Shown: positions 10,491-21,320 of the stretch, piece by piece | Position numbering within the stretch: position 1 is the first letter of the stretch | How the letters are laid out: each line of letters begins with the position of its first letter | Assembly (NCBI RefSeq): GCF_963576615.1 | Contig: NC_088708.1 | Location: 58,639,196 to 58,703,195, forward strand | Length of the DNA stretch: 64,000 nucleotides | Direction: 5' to 3' | DNA from: Watersipora subatra | Taxonomy: Eukaryota; Bryozoa; Gymnolaemata; Cheilostomatida; Watersiporidae | Notes under the pieces: model-generated | The model's database searches: none | Told to the model about the DNA's origin: nothing | Seen by the model: the letters and a program-made list of their open reading frames with translations, nothing else | Translations under genes and position numbers: made by a program

Positions 10491-12988
10491 ACTGCGTAGG
10501 AGTATAGCATTTTCGAAGGTACAATACCTCGCCTGTTTGGGGTATTGTTGTACCAAAATACCATTCTGTTAACCTCGTTTCCTGAACGCGCAGCCATTCT
10601 TTTAATTGTCCTATGGTTACCTTCGACAATGCCATTACCAGATGGCCTGTAAGCACAACTTAACAAATGATTTACGTTCCATGTTTTTAGGATGCTAGAC
10701 AACTGTGCGCTTTTGAAGCATGGACCGTTGTCAGAAAGCAACTCTTGTGGGGGACCCCGCTCCTCAAATATGCGTACCAACTGTGCTATTACAGAGTTGG
10801 CTGTCTCATCTCTCAGTTTTAACCATATTGCAAATCTGCTAGGGCCGCAATCCAAGATGGTCAAATAAGGTATTCGGCCCACATGTGTGATGTCAACAGC
10901 AAGTCTATGCCACACCTTTTCGACTTCCAAATTTCCTCTCTCCCATCTCACAGGTGAAGGATCAATTTGTTTGCAGATTTGACACTCTTTCACAACCCTT
11001 TCAATCACATCTTTTGAGGCTCTGTCACCAAACCTCTGATTAGCTAAGTAACTCATCTTGTCAACTCCTAAATGGTGAACTTGATGCATGTTATATATTT
11101 CTTCATCAATACTTGAAACTTCCTCCGCTGCTACGCCCACACATGATACTAGTGGTTTCAGCCACTTTTTGTTCACCCTCGTTAAAACATCAGCACGATT
11201 GTCCGCTGACTTGACCAAGGACATTTGTAGAGTGATGCCATATTCTTCTACCAATTGCGCAATAACCCCAAGCCGCCTTTTGACTATCATTTCTGAAAAT
11301 CCACTGACTTTGGGGCGATGGCTTTCTGTGATAATGGAATTAACCCAGTTATACACTGATAATGAGTCAGTGACAATCGTAGCTTGTTTTACTCCCCACT
11401 TTATTGCAAGATTTAATCCTTTAAGTACGGCTTCAAGTTCAGCTACATTTATATGCATACTGTCATCAATTTTCCTTAGCCATGATGCATCTTCTACAAT
11501 GCTACCTTCCATTTCTATGCACACACCAATAGCTATAGAGCTCGCATCACACCAGACCTTGCAACACTCATCTCTATTCACAGACCATTTGCCTTGCACT
11601 GGGTCATGTCCTGTTACCCTATTTAGTGTTTCATCTAACATATGCAGCACTTCTTTTGCTATTGCATCATCCCACTTGCCATCAGCAGCACACCGCTTCA
11701 TGTAGCTGCATGCGACTCGTAGCCAGCCAGCTACTGGGTAGTGACCAATCAGTTTACCACACACAGAAAACAAATCTCTTTTTGTACGAATGCTTTCCAC
11801 TGTTGGCACAGCTGAGTCACGTTGCCATGTACATATACCTTTTTTACTGATTGTCACGCGAAGCCCTAGAACACGCGCTTCACGTAAATCGACAGGCTCT
11901 TTTGTGACTAGACCAAACTTTAACAAATGGCTGCGCACAACTTCGACTGGCACTACTGACTTATTTACTAAAATATCATCAATATAATGATCAGTACCAG
12001 CAGCAACCGTAGGATCAAGTGACAACACTGTTGACAATATTTTTGACATAATCTTAGGCGCTGCATTGAGACCAAAACCTAGTCTAGTCATGACATACAA
12101 TGTTCCATGGAACATAACAGCTTGAAATCTCTGCAAACTACCATCAACATGCAGTTGTAAATATGCTTTCTTTAAGTCTAACATGCAAGCATCACTGCCT
12201 AACTTACGCCACTTGCGGAGTTTGTCTTGGCATACTGCGGTGTCCAAACCAGGATGACTGCTGACATACCCATTCAGTTCTCTGCTATAATCCATTACAG
12301 GTCGTACCTTTGTCTCTTTATTAGGTTGTGTAGCTGCCAACAATGGAATAATGCCAGTTACAGGTCCATGAAGCGCTTCTCGGTGTGGCTGCAGCCATCC
12401 GTTTTCTATCCATTGCATAACCTGTTTTTCATATTCTTCTCTGACGGCATCATTTATAGCATATTCTCCACATGTATTGGACAATATAGGCTTTCTACTT
12501 AACCACTTCCAAGCAACTGTCCACTTGTGGCCATCAAATTGTGCTTTAAAGTCTCTATCATCTATAACTATCGGCGGCTGCTGGTCATCATTATGACTGA
12601 CAGGACTAGCTTTGTTACGTAGCATCACGCCAACTGTTCTTAACTGTCTTGCTCCAAAGAGTACACCTCTATTTTTATCTATAGATACCCCACCTAGCTT
12701 TGCAATGCCATCCATTCCCAGTATCATCTGGCAACCGCTTACTAGCTTCGGAGCAATCATACACTGAACTGTAATTTTACAAGAGTGATCCAGTTCTATA
12801 TCAAGAGTTGTCTCACCCTTGCATGTAGTGATATGTCCATTTAACATCATTATTTGTCGCTGAGGACCTTTCGGCAGCAATCCTAACTGCTGTGCCCACT
12901 GTTGTTGTATAATTGATTGCTCACATCCACTATCCACCAATGCTTTTATCTTTGTGCCTTTTATCCATACATAAACAAAGGGTAGCAC
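10463..12988 (-). CDS. Pol polyprotein (PR-RT-RNaseH-IN), LTR retrotransposon
   Basis: An uninterrupted 841-codon frame. Domains by residue: aspartic protease with DSG at 19-21 and ILGMDG near 89-94; reverse transcriptase with DLKKAYLQL at 271 and catalytic YIDD at 335-338; RNase H with D481, E518, D541 and D600; integrase HHCC zinc finger (H..H near 635-639, C669, C672) and core D699, D753, E789 with DD35E spacing. The order PR-RT-RH-IN fits Ty3/Gypsy-like elements. There is no ATG at the start: the frame is open upstream to about 13080 and lies in the -1 frame relative to gag, so a gag-pol fusion by -1 frameshifting is likely. The integrase C-terminal tail is missing. The frame stops at 10463, just past where sequence resembling the TRIM 3' flank begins (about 10480), suggesting truncation. 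Confidence 0.9.
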   Translation of the reverse strand: MLPFVYVWIKGTKIKALVDSGCEQSIIQQQWAQQLGLLPKGPQRQIMMLNGHITTCKGETTLDIELDHSCKITVQCMIAPKLVSGCQMILGMDGIAKLGGVSIDKNRGVLFGARQLRTVGVMLRNKASPVSHNDDQQPPIVIDDRDFKAQFDGHKWTVAWKWLSRKPILSNTCGEYAINDAVREEYEKQVMQWIENGWLQPHREALHGPVTGIIPLLAATQPNKETKVRPVMDYSRELNGYVSSHPGLDTAVCQDKLRKWRKLGSDACMLDLKKAYLQLHVDGSLQRFQAVMFHGTLYVMTRLGFGLNAAPKIMSKILSTVLSLDPTVAAGTDHYIDDILVNKSVVPVEVVRSHLLKFGLVTKEPVDLREARVLGLRVTISKKGICTWQRDSAVPTVESIRTKRDLFSVCGKLIGHYPVAGWLRVACSYMKRCAADGKWDDAIAKEVLHMLDETLNRVTGHDPVQGKWSVNRDECCKVWCDASSIAIGVCIEMEGSIVEDASWLRKIDDSMHINVAELEAVLKGLNLAIKWGVKQATIVTDSLSVYNWVNSIITESHRPKVSGFSEMIVKRRLGVIAQLVEEYGITLQMSLVKSADNRADVLTRVNKKWLKPLVSCVGVAAEEVSSIDEEIYNMHQVHHLGVDKMSYLANQRFGDRASKDVIERVVKECQICKQIDPSPVRWERGNLEVEKVWHRLAVDITHVGRIPYLTILDCGPSRFAIWLKLRDETANSVIAQLVRIFEERGPPQELLSDNGPCFKSAQLSSILKTWNVNHLLSCAYRPSGNGIVEGNHRTIKRMAARSGNEVNRMVFWYNNTPNRRGIVPSKMLYSYAVRNPDVVAS

Positions 12989-12996
12989 CGAGTTTT

Positions 12997-13653
12997 TTAC
13001 ATTGGGGGAAGAGCCGGTGCATACACTTCCCCACTGGCATTTCCCTGCATCTGAAAACAGTTTTTCTGGATGTGACCAAGTTTATTACACCGGTAGCACC
13101 TGACCTCACGGCGCTGCCAATGCTGCCTCCTTTTCCCAGCAGCACATGAGGTCGTTTCGCCATTTCCTGCAGTTATCATCATGCGGGCCCTGTTCACTAA
13201 CTCCGAAAGACCCATGTCTTCTACAGAAGCAATAGATTTTAGTTGTGTAGCCACTTCTGTAGGTAATCCTGCCATGAATGCACATTTAAGCAATGGGTCA
13301 GGTTCTGATTGTCCCATCAAAGTTGTTAAACGTTTGAGATCTGCCAGATATACATCTACAGCTTCACCATCTCTTAAAGCTCGGTTTTGCAGCTGAATAT
13401 AAGCACTGAACCTGTCTACACTAAAAGCTGTCAACAAAGCTGCCTTTAGTTTAGGGTAGTCTTCCTTGATATCATCTTCTAAATGTTTATACACGGCAAA
13501 TGCTGCTCCTGACAAGAATAATGGTAAGAAGGTTGTGAGATCGTCCACTCTTTGAAGCTTGGCCACTAACTCTAGCTTGTCCACCCAGACACTGAAGTCA
13601 CCGCTTTTACCATCCTCATATGTCTTGATAAGCTCGGATACCTTCACTGACAT
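12997..13653 (-). CDS. Gag protein with one CCHC zinc knuckle
   Basis: A 218-residue frame starting MSVKVSELIK. The middle is a retrotransposon Gag-like helical region (residues 20-160). A Lys/Arg-rich linker and one knuckle follow: C186-x2-C189-x4-H194-x4-C199 (CYRCNKLGHIQKNC). It would package element RNA. Pol follows in the -1 frame. The frame has no stops, unlike most elements in the window. The leader 13654-13790 carries no recognisable primer-binding site, and I could not find LTRs. Confidence 0.87.
   Translation of the reverse strand: MSVKVSELIKTYEDGKSGDFSVWVDKLELVAKLQRVDDLTTFLPLFLSGAAFAVYKHLEDDIKEDYPKLKAALLTAFSVDRFSAYIQLQNRALRDGEAVDVYLADLKRLTTLMGQSEPDPLLKCAFMAGLPTEVATQLKSIASVEDMGLSELVNRARMMITAGNGETTSCAAGKRRQHWQRREVRCYRCNKLGHIQKNCFQMQGNASGEVYAPALPPM
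13060..13066 (-). promoter_or_regulatory. Candidate -1 frameshift heptamer GAAAAAC
   Basis: Read in the gag frame as G AAA AAC, within the zinc-knuckle codons QKN. The pol frame is open only after about 13080 and gag stops at 13003, so any gag-pol fusion must shift in this roughly 80-nt window, and this heptamer is the best slippery-like match. It is not a canonical X-XXY-YYZ, and I did not fold a downstream structure. Confidence 0.4.
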
Positions 13654-13789
13654 TTCTAGTGTAGTTTAGAGCCGAAATAGCTTGTGGTTTATTAGAGCAA
13701 TCACAAAATGTACACCTTGACACTATGCATGTATTCTCATTAATGCTGGCTTGAGGGATTAGTTCTAGCTACATGACAAAGAGGGTGTT

Positions 13790-14345
13790 ACATAATACAT
13801 TACATAATGTGATGCAAACTACAACTGCTGTTGTGCTATTCAGCAATGAATTTAAATTGAATGTAGAATGTAACATTAAACCAATTGATTTTGAATAAAA
13901 CAAACTAAGATACAATAAAGAGACAGATGAAGTTATGAACGAGTTACCAACACGAATGTCTAGAAAACAAACAAATGAGACAATGTTATTAGCGTCAGCT
14001 AAGAATTATAAAAATAAGTCCCACAAAAGCGGGTTCTCTGTGGTAACAAGAAATGCTGTTCAGCATTTACTGTGCTGCCTTGAAGATGCAGTCTAATCAA
14101 AGTTCAGTTGATAGAATCGCATGGTAAAGTCATAATAATTACCTACTACTAGTCTATCCACTGTCACATTCATCCCCAGGTGGTACACATTAGTTAATGA
14201 AATGTCTGTCTCATCTGCAACCTTCTGACCTAAAATGACGATAGCTAGGTGTATAAGTAGCTATCCTCAAGAAATTGCAACAGCTGGATTGTAGGTCCAA
14301 TATCTGGTCAAGTTTAAATGTATATAAAAATGAGTTTTTTATGCT
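13790..14345 (-). pseudogene. Duplicate of TRIM-like last exon plus intron and 3' flank
   Basis: Matches 30880-31420 along its length. Positions 14229-14093 form a 137-bp exon, the same length as the last exon of the TRIM-like gene. It has a TTTTAG acceptor and encodes GQKVADETD through MRFYQLNFD then TAG; the real gene has GQKVSELTD through MQFYQLNFD then TAA. Similarity continues into the intron, so this is a DNA-level duplication, not a retrocopy. No upstream propeller exon lies nearby. Because frame, length and acceptor are kept, it may be the end of a second, rearranged TRIM gene rather than plain debris. Confidence 0.72.
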
Positions 14346-15344
14346 TACGTTGTACATTTATACCTTGACGCCCAGTGTACCTACATCAGATAATCATGAA
14401 CATAAAAATCAAGATATGAGCAGAATTTTGAGCAAAATCCTTCCTTGAGATACTAGTAATCTTTGAAATACGAGCCAGTTCTCGAAGGTCATTATACTGC
14501 CAAGTATGCAAGAGGCCACTTTTGAGAACATCATGGCTTGGTCTTTCTCCTTGAATTAGTTATAGCGAACGCGAGGCAAAAAGCACCAAACCAAAAACAG
14601 ATAATAAAAAATCGAATCGTGGCAGGTATTGGACAACCAGAAGATGTTCATTTCATCAAAAGCATCAACCAGAACGCAGCTGGCCAAGCAAACGATGCAA
14701 ATATTGTTGGTTTAAAAACGTTAATTTTTTCTTTTACACGTATTATAACTTTAAAGTATGGTTCGTTTATGTCACTTGTTCATGAATAGATATTTGTGGC
14801 ATTCGATACATTATCATCATATAGCTTATAAATTTGCAGATTTATTGCATATTGTTTGACAGCATCATTTGCGGTAATCTGATCTTACAATAGATCGATG
14901 CTCATAACTCTTCTTCTATTGCACATAAAAACTAGTTCTGGCAGCAAACTGTAGCAAACATATCATTGAGTGCAATGAGCTTTATACAACATTGTTAAAT
15001 ATAGATATAAAATAAAAAAATGTCTTCAAATTTAGAATGAAATAAAAATTTAAAGCTCTATCAAATTGCTAAGCAGGACACAGGCTGTAATATCATCGCA
15101 GGTTAATTGCAAGCAATAGATATCAACTGGTAGAATATTCCTCATCTTATCTATGCATAGTTATAACGAGATCTTTGACAAGTTGGAGGTAAATTATTAG
15201 ATTTATTACATCCAAAAGAGTTAATAATGCTTTACCAAAAGAAGGCAAAATATAGGCGCATTTGCTTCGCCCATTATAAAAGAGCTAAATTTCTTTTTCC
15301 AAAATTTTTACCTGCCACTTGAAAAATACAGTGTCAGCCTTTAT
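14346..15344. other. Non-coding, nothing recognised
   Basis: AT-rich. The 83-codon plus-strand frame at 14538-14789 shows no recognisable domain or splice context, and I do not call it a gene. Confidence 0.5.
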
Positions 15345-15430
15345 TTGAACACCGCCTCTATTTGACTGTCACTATAGCGACAGGATTAAAATATAGAGCA
15401 TCATGGGGTTCAATTAGAGGTAATTATTGT
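15345..15430. repeat. Transposon-terminus-like motif, right copy
   Basis: Inverted relative to 9590-9690. Both carry the sequence TTCAAATAAAGG (here on the minus strand) followed by a GAGGCGG/GAGGTGG block and then TGCTCTAT and CAATCC/TAATCC. See the left copy for interpretation. Confidence 0.5.
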
Positions 15431-15439
15431 TTTGTGCAT

Positions 15440-15680
15440 TTCATGGAACTCGGTTTTCATGTGATTTGTAAACAAGTACTATAAAAAATCGATGCTGTGT
15501 AGAATCCTTTGGAAATTAGCCTACTAACTCGGTAGCACTACCATAAGCGAGGTTTAGATTTTAAATGGTCTGGTTTGATGCTCCAAGCAGTAAATTAATG
15601 CAATTACCACCGACAGAGACAAGTTGCTATCTTCAGCATGCTCATGTTTATGAGTGACTTGTTATATTAAAACCATGCCT
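15440..15680. repeat. Dispersed repeat, paired with 56100-56300
   Basis: Blocks such as CCATAAGCGAGGTTTAGAT and TTAATGCAAT..CC are shared with 56180-56290 at moderate divergence, including the order of blocks. Unclassified. Confidence 0.55.
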
Positions 15681-16178
15681 TGTGGCATATTAAGCAGTTA
15701 CGCCAATACTGGATGAATGTAGGGCTCAATGGGTGAAAGTAACTCAAAACTAAAATCTGCAAAAGAATGAGGCTTTATTGCTATAAGCTTCAATTTGAGC
15801 ATATCGTAAGTAAATGTGACCTGAACAATTGCCTAAAAATAGTCACCGGTATCTTCACTTTTAATTCTTTTGTATTTCATGTTAATTATGATGTCGGTTT
15901 TTGACGAAAAAATCAAGAATGTGATAAAAACATCTCAGAGAAGCAACTAGAGTTTTTAATTTATTGCTTACCTATGATATTTAATACAATTTACTTTGAA
16001 TCATTATAGGGTGTGAAACATTTTGATTCTCAAGAGTGTTGTAATCCTTAAAAAAAACTTGCATTCTACCCTAATTTTTTTCTATTTCTACCATCATGAT
16101 AGCTCATCAAGCTCTTTCATAACATTGCCATTTTATATTGTTCAAAAATGTTAAGAGGTCAGGTATAAACATAGATAT

Positions 16179-16427
16179 TCACTGGAAATATAATCGGTGT
16201 ACATAATCTCTTGTAGCAACCGAGCAGTCATTATCTGCATTTGTCACTGATTGCTGTTCAAAAATTGCGCTCTCTGTATCATTTCCTCTCTCTGATTCAC
16301 TGGCTTGGACTGGAGCCTGGGTAGACGCCGTATTTGACGCTAAATCTGCTTTTTCCAATTGCTTTATGTCTTCAGAAGTATTCTCGAGAGTGATTGTGAA
16401 GAGTGAAAACACTGTCATTGTACACAC
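16179..16427 (-). CDS. Hypothetical short reading frame, doubtful
   Basis: 82 codons rich in Ser, Glu, Ala and Asp (for example QAPVQASESERGNDTES), a composition more protein-like than the surrounding AT-rich DNA. No domain is recognised. Its 3' end overlaps an inverted single unit of the 52-bp minisatellite (16160-16205). It could be an exon of a lost gene. Confidence 0.2.
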   Translation of the reverse strand: MCTMTVFSLFTITLENTSEDIKQLEKADLASNTASTQAPVQASESERGNDTESAIFEQQSVTNADNDCSVATRDYVHRLYFQ

Positions 16428-16540
16428 AAAGGTTTTTCGCTAAAACATTTGGCAATCCCTTGTAAAGCAGAATCAAATACACCTACATGTATATTAAACT
16501 GAACAAGAGCTACAAGAACTTTGCGCTAGTGGTCGACTTT

Positions 16541-17290
16541 AAAAAGGTCTGAGGTGGTGAGGATGGAGGAAGTGGCCCGTGAAGTAGACAAGTATGCTAG
16601 GAGAAATCATAAGATTATATTCATGATTGTAATCTTGTTAAAGTTTGGGTATATCAATTATAGAACAGAATTGAGGTGAATTATTGGAGCTCTAAGGAAG
16701 CCAATAGTATATTAGACCAATTAACATCATAACAGTTTCAGCCAGCAAAGAAAAAAAGCTGTCGGTGGATGACATCATAAATGGAATATTAGAATAGCAT
16801 TATAATAGACCCTTAGATTTTACAAGTTCACTTTGTTGTTTCTCATCATTACAATTATTTAGTCTTTTTGTCATAAGAAATTGTTAAAAAATGAAATCTA
16901 TGAAATTTGTACAGGTTACAAGGAGCAAAATGTATTGACATAAATAATTGTACTCCTTACATAGTTATTTAGCAAAATAGAAAGTGTCTCTCCAACTTGG
17001 ACTCAACATTATTTCAGAATCTCTATCAGCATCCCTACCAGCTCAATTTCATCAGTCTCATGAGAGAAGTATTTGACAAACATACTAGTATGTAGAGTGA
17101 CTTGATCAAATATTACCTAATGAATAGACAGTTTAATACATGTAGGTGTATGTCATTATCACTTGGTTATAGGAAGCAAAGGGTATATAAGTACGGGAAA
17201 ACTTGTATCATCATCATATATGCATTGTTATGGGTGAATGTGGAGCGGATAAAAATAGCATAAAAGCTTTTACATAAAGGTGTACAGACA
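16541..17290. repeat. Large dispersed repeat, copy 1
   Basis: Closely matches 59466-60120, then resumes with 60885-60930. Shared blocks include GGAGCTCTAAGGAAGCCAA and TCAATTTCATCAGTCTCATG. Copy 2 has about 760 bp of extra sequence after position 60120. No coding potential is seen, and the element type is unknown. Confidence 0.75.
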
Positions 17291-17370
17291 TAATAGCACC
17301 AATATTGCTGAAGTCCAAAGTCTGCTTACCCTGATAGCTACCTGATACACATTTTCTAAATAAATATTTA

Positions 17371-17663
17371 CTATAACTAAAAATTCCACTGTCATACAGC
17401 CCACGACCAAAGAGATATTGGAAAAAAAGAAATGGTACTGATGGTTGAGAAATGCAATATTAGCAGTCGAATGGCACTGCAGTGCAATAGGATAACTGCA
17501 ATGGTAGCTGCAATGTACTGGGTGTGGGTGTTATTATATACAACAAATAGCAATAATGAAAGGAAAAGATTATATGTTTATATCTCTCCCCCTGCAATAG
17601 GAGAAATGCAATATTGGCCAATATTAGAAGTAAAATGCACTGATATTATTAGAATAACCAATA
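17371..17663 (+). repeat. Repeat X, left part, split by Helitrons
   Basis: Starts near AAATTCCACTGTCATACAG and ends ..ATAACCAATA, where the first Helitron begins. The rest of this copy resumes at 29225. Other copies are 61254-61620, 61627-62825 (inverted) and 62860-64000. Confidence 0.85.
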
Positions 17664-20209
17664 TCTACTATATAAACGGCAATCGTTGTGTGTGTGCGTG
17701 CATGCGTGTGGGCATGCGTGCGCGTGTGTGTCCGCCTTATAGAGTACCGTACTTTTCCGACTATTAGCCGCTACTAGGTATCTAGGGTGCGTTAACGGGA
17801 TTCTCCGGTTAGTACACGCCTCTACTATACATAACCTACGGTATTCATAGTTTTATACAGAGCACGTCATATCTGGTTAGCGCGCCTCTTTACGGCGCCC
17901 AACGACATTGGCGCGTTCGGAACAGCTAAATTGCGGCCGTTTGAGAAAGCACCGTTCGGAGTTCGGCAGCCTATACAGCTATACAAATGTACTGATCATT
18001 AAATAAAATAGATTAATGAATAGTAATTTACATGCGATTAATATTTACTGCCAACGTGTAATGAGAAGGTCACACGAATGTTGATTTCTTGCGGTCACGG
18101 GAAAACGCAGTTCTCACCTACTACATTTCTACATAAAAAAGGTAGGCATTTCTTAATCAATGTTGTATTGTCTATGAATTGCCACACTTCCACTACATAA
18201 ACCTTTCACTTGCGTCCGTGTACAAATTTAGCTATCGGCCTACTGCCAGCCATTTTGCTGATATTGCTTAATATGTATACGATATTTTTTTCAATTTCAA
18301 ACTCCATTTATACTGTTTGTTTTGGTTATATATTTCATTTTGCCAACATTTTAACAAGCACTGCTATACAAAAAATCGTTGTATCTATATTTTGTGCATT
18401 TTAATTATCTGTCATGTGTCATCAACATAAGTAGTTATTTGTTTTTTAATTCGGACGCATTTAATGAACTCGCACAAAAAATCTTCGTTTTTAAGTTAGA
18501 AATTCTCGAACGAAGATTTAAAATTAAATTTTAGGCTAATTTTATAGAGAAATCTTTGGACAACACTGTCACTACTATAAAAGTCTTAAAGACCGTTGGT
18601 TATGTTATCGACGAATAATAAAATTCAGTTACTAGCAATTGCTGGTAAAATTGCAAAATGTGTCTACGGCGGTCGACCATAGAAAACGCATAAATGAGTC
18701 TACTTCAGTGAAAGGGTTGGAAACGTTGGATTTGCCACTGTTTGTGATAGTAAACATGTTCACTTCGTTCTGAGTTACTTTTATTCTTTTCCAGCTACGA
18801 GTACTACAGCTACAACATAACTTGCACGGGTACTGCTACTGCGTTTTACCTACTAAATTTCTACATCGAAAAGGTTAGTATTGTTGTATGTTATTGCTAT
18901 TTACTATGTTATTGCTATTACTGCTATTGCTATTTTAATTATATGTGTAATCACAAAAATCTGAATCAGCTATGTCATCAACATAAGTAAATGTTTTCTA
19001 ACTCGATGGCATTTTCAAAACTTACACAAAAATGGTTGTTTTAACCACTTCGGGTACAATTGCATAATCTAATTTCGCGTTCAGGTACAATTAAATCATG
19101 ATGCTCTACAGATTATGACATGGGTCAACAAAAGTCATTTTAACCGTAGAAGCACTCACATTTTTACATAGAACACCTATACTTTTGGAAAGCAAAGAAA
19201 ATTCTGTATCTGATCGTATTATCTTTATTTCAAAAATTAAAAATAATTAATATTGAAAGTAGCATGAAATAGCAGTTTTATTAAAATTCGTGTTCTACGA
19301 ACATTTTTGACTAATAAGGGTAGCATGAAAATGTATAAAACTATATATAATAACAAACGATTAAAACATACTGTGTATACAATGCAATCTACAGTCTCTT
19401 CCATAGCTGTTAACTTATCTTCGTCACCACTCTACTGGAAGTCTGCCATTTCTATCGCTGAATTGAAGCCTATAGCATCAACTACTAACTACTACGCGTT
19501 ATTACTAACTGATCTAGATGTTGAACTTTGAACCCAAATTACTCGCAATTCTTTCATTTGACCATAGCTGTTTGACCAGTCCGATGTCTGCAAACATGTC
19601 TGAAGGTCATGCTTAGCTTTGTAGATAGAGTGTAACTGTAAGCAGGCTCTAAATATAGATGGATGAGTAATGCAACTACGCGAAGCCTAAAAACTGGCTA
19701 ATGAACTTGAGAAGAATATACTCGAAGCCGCTATAGCGGTGCATGCACCCGAAGTGGTTAAGTTGGAAATTCTCAAACAAAGATTTAAAATTAAATTTTA
19801 GACTAATTTTATAGAGAAATCTTTGGACAACACTGTCACTTCATACAAGTTTTAAAAATCGTTGGTTATGTTATCAACGAATAATAAAATTCAGTTACTA
19901 GCAATTGCTGGGAAAGTCGCAAAAATGTGTCTATGGCGGTCGACCATAGAAAACGCATGAGGGAGTCTACTTCAGTGAAAGGGTTGAAAACGTTGGATTT
20001 GCCACTGTTTGTGATGATAAACATGTTCATTTCCTTCCGCAGCTGAGTTACTTTTACTTTTTTTCCAGCTACGAGAACTACAGAAACTACAGAACTTGCA
20101 CGGGCACTCCGAGCCTGGCGATAGGCAGCGGTGAGAAGAAAGCGAGCAGCGTATATTACAAAAAGCACACCATCTCATTCAATGTTAAAAATGCTTGAAG
20201 CAGTACAAA

Positions 20210-20760
20210 ATGCCTTCCAAAAAGCCTATTGCCCAAACGCAAAAACAGATTGATTCCCGTAGAGAGAGATCGAATTTGCGAAGCGGCAGCAAGACGAGCA
20301 GAAACTGCAGAGCAAACGCAGCTACGCCCACAACGGAACTGCTGCTGCAGCTGCTAGAAGAGCAGAAACCGCCGAACAAACACGGGTACATCGAGAGCAG
20401 GCCAGAATAGATGCTGCAGCCGCTAGAAGTGCAGAGACTACTAGACCGACCCCAGCAGTAACTCAAACGGCTCAGAGCAGCCGCTACATCGGCCAGACGT
20501 GCAGAAACCTCCGAGCGGATGCAGCGGCGACAAGAACATGATGCACTAGCTACAACAACTGCTCACCGAGCTGAATTTTCGGAGCGGATGAAACGGCGAC
20601 AACAGCGAGATGCGCTAACTACAGCAGCTGCTACCAGGCGTTGTGTATGGACAGAAAACTTCGCGCTTGGCTACAGTCATGCAACACAGTATAGGGTTGA
20701 ATTTTTTTTATGGGACGAATGTCCAAAAATGCTCCAGATGTAATGCCTTACGTTGAAAAG
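20210..20760 (+). pseudogene. Helitron RepHel N-terminal remnant (copy 1)
   Basis: Begins MPSKKPIAQTQKQIDSRRER, then after a frameshift reads repeated AARRAETAEQ-type units, the Ala/Arg/Glu/Thr/Gln repeats found at the N-terminus of Helitron replicase-helicases. It ends around the W..NFALGYSH block followed by a weakened Cys-rich end. Frames are broken and there is no Rep (HUH) or helicase domain. Confidence 0.7.
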
Positions 20761-21296
20761 GCGAGAGGCCATATATGTAGTTTATATAGTAGATTTTATT
20801 GAAAATAAATTTTATCAACAACCGCATTACTGCTGCACAGTGTGTATATACCATGTCAAAACACAGGCTATAGACGAAGAACTGGTGAGTCATGATTAGT
20901 GTTTCAAGCACGCAGAGGTCTCAATTCAATAAAAGCTGGCGATAGCTAAGCAGTGCAACAGCAAAATATTTTCTAGAATTTCTTAAAATATGTAAAACTT
21001 TTCCATACTGCCAGTTTGAACGGCGTCAGTTTGCCTAGCAATGTCAATTTCATTATCAGTTCTGTGTACAAAATTAGGACAATGCCGATTTGAGTAGTTC
21101 GAGACTGATGCATTGTAGACTAGCTGTAAAACACATTGCATATTTCCAATGGGCTCTCCAACATTATTGACATGTACAACTGCATATGTGTATGCAGTCA
21201 GATCAGCACAAAAATTTCAGTAGATTGCATATTTGGAGTTGTTTTACGGTATGAAAGACAACTCTCAATAAAACGATTGCTTTACGTAAATCTGTT

Positions 21297-21320
21297 TCCA
21301 AACACGGGTAATGCAGCTAG
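21297..21320 (+). terminator. Helitron 1 3' terminus with CTAG
   Basis: CCAAACACGGG followed by TAATGCAGCTAG. The GC hairpin that stops rolling-circle transfer in Helitrons is intact in copy 2 (29202-29224) but has lost pairing here. Confidence 0.7.

Larger units (their letters stand above)
17664..21320 (+). mobile_element. Helitron 1 (non-autonomous)
   Basis: The 5' end is TCTACTATATAAACGGC after an A. The 3' end is GGGTAATGCAGCTAG, with a degraded hairpin just before CTAG. There is no inverted repeat or target duplication, as expected for rolling-circle insertion at AT. Length 3657 bp. Inside lies only the decayed N-terminal part of a Helitron Rep/helicase gene; the Rep motif and helicase are absent. 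The 3' end directly abuts the 5' end of Helitron 2. It is nearly identical over its length to Helitron 2 without that copy's nested elements. Confidence 0.88.

Noticed and set aside
11088..11705. 205-codon plus-strand frame
   Set aside because: Antisense shadow of the pol frame; composition follows from the codons on the minus strand.
10463..13653. BEL/Pao assignment for the gag-pol element
   Set aside because: The RT motifs and single short gag with one knuckle fit Ty3/Gypsy-like elements better; the exact clade was left open.
13654..13790. 5' LTR of the gag-pol element
   Set aside because: No matching direct repeat was found on the other side of pol, and no tRNA primer site was recognised.
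19307..19531. 74-codon frame conserved at 26241-26465
   Set aside because: The conservation is explained by the two Helitron copies; there is no domain and only one pair to compare.
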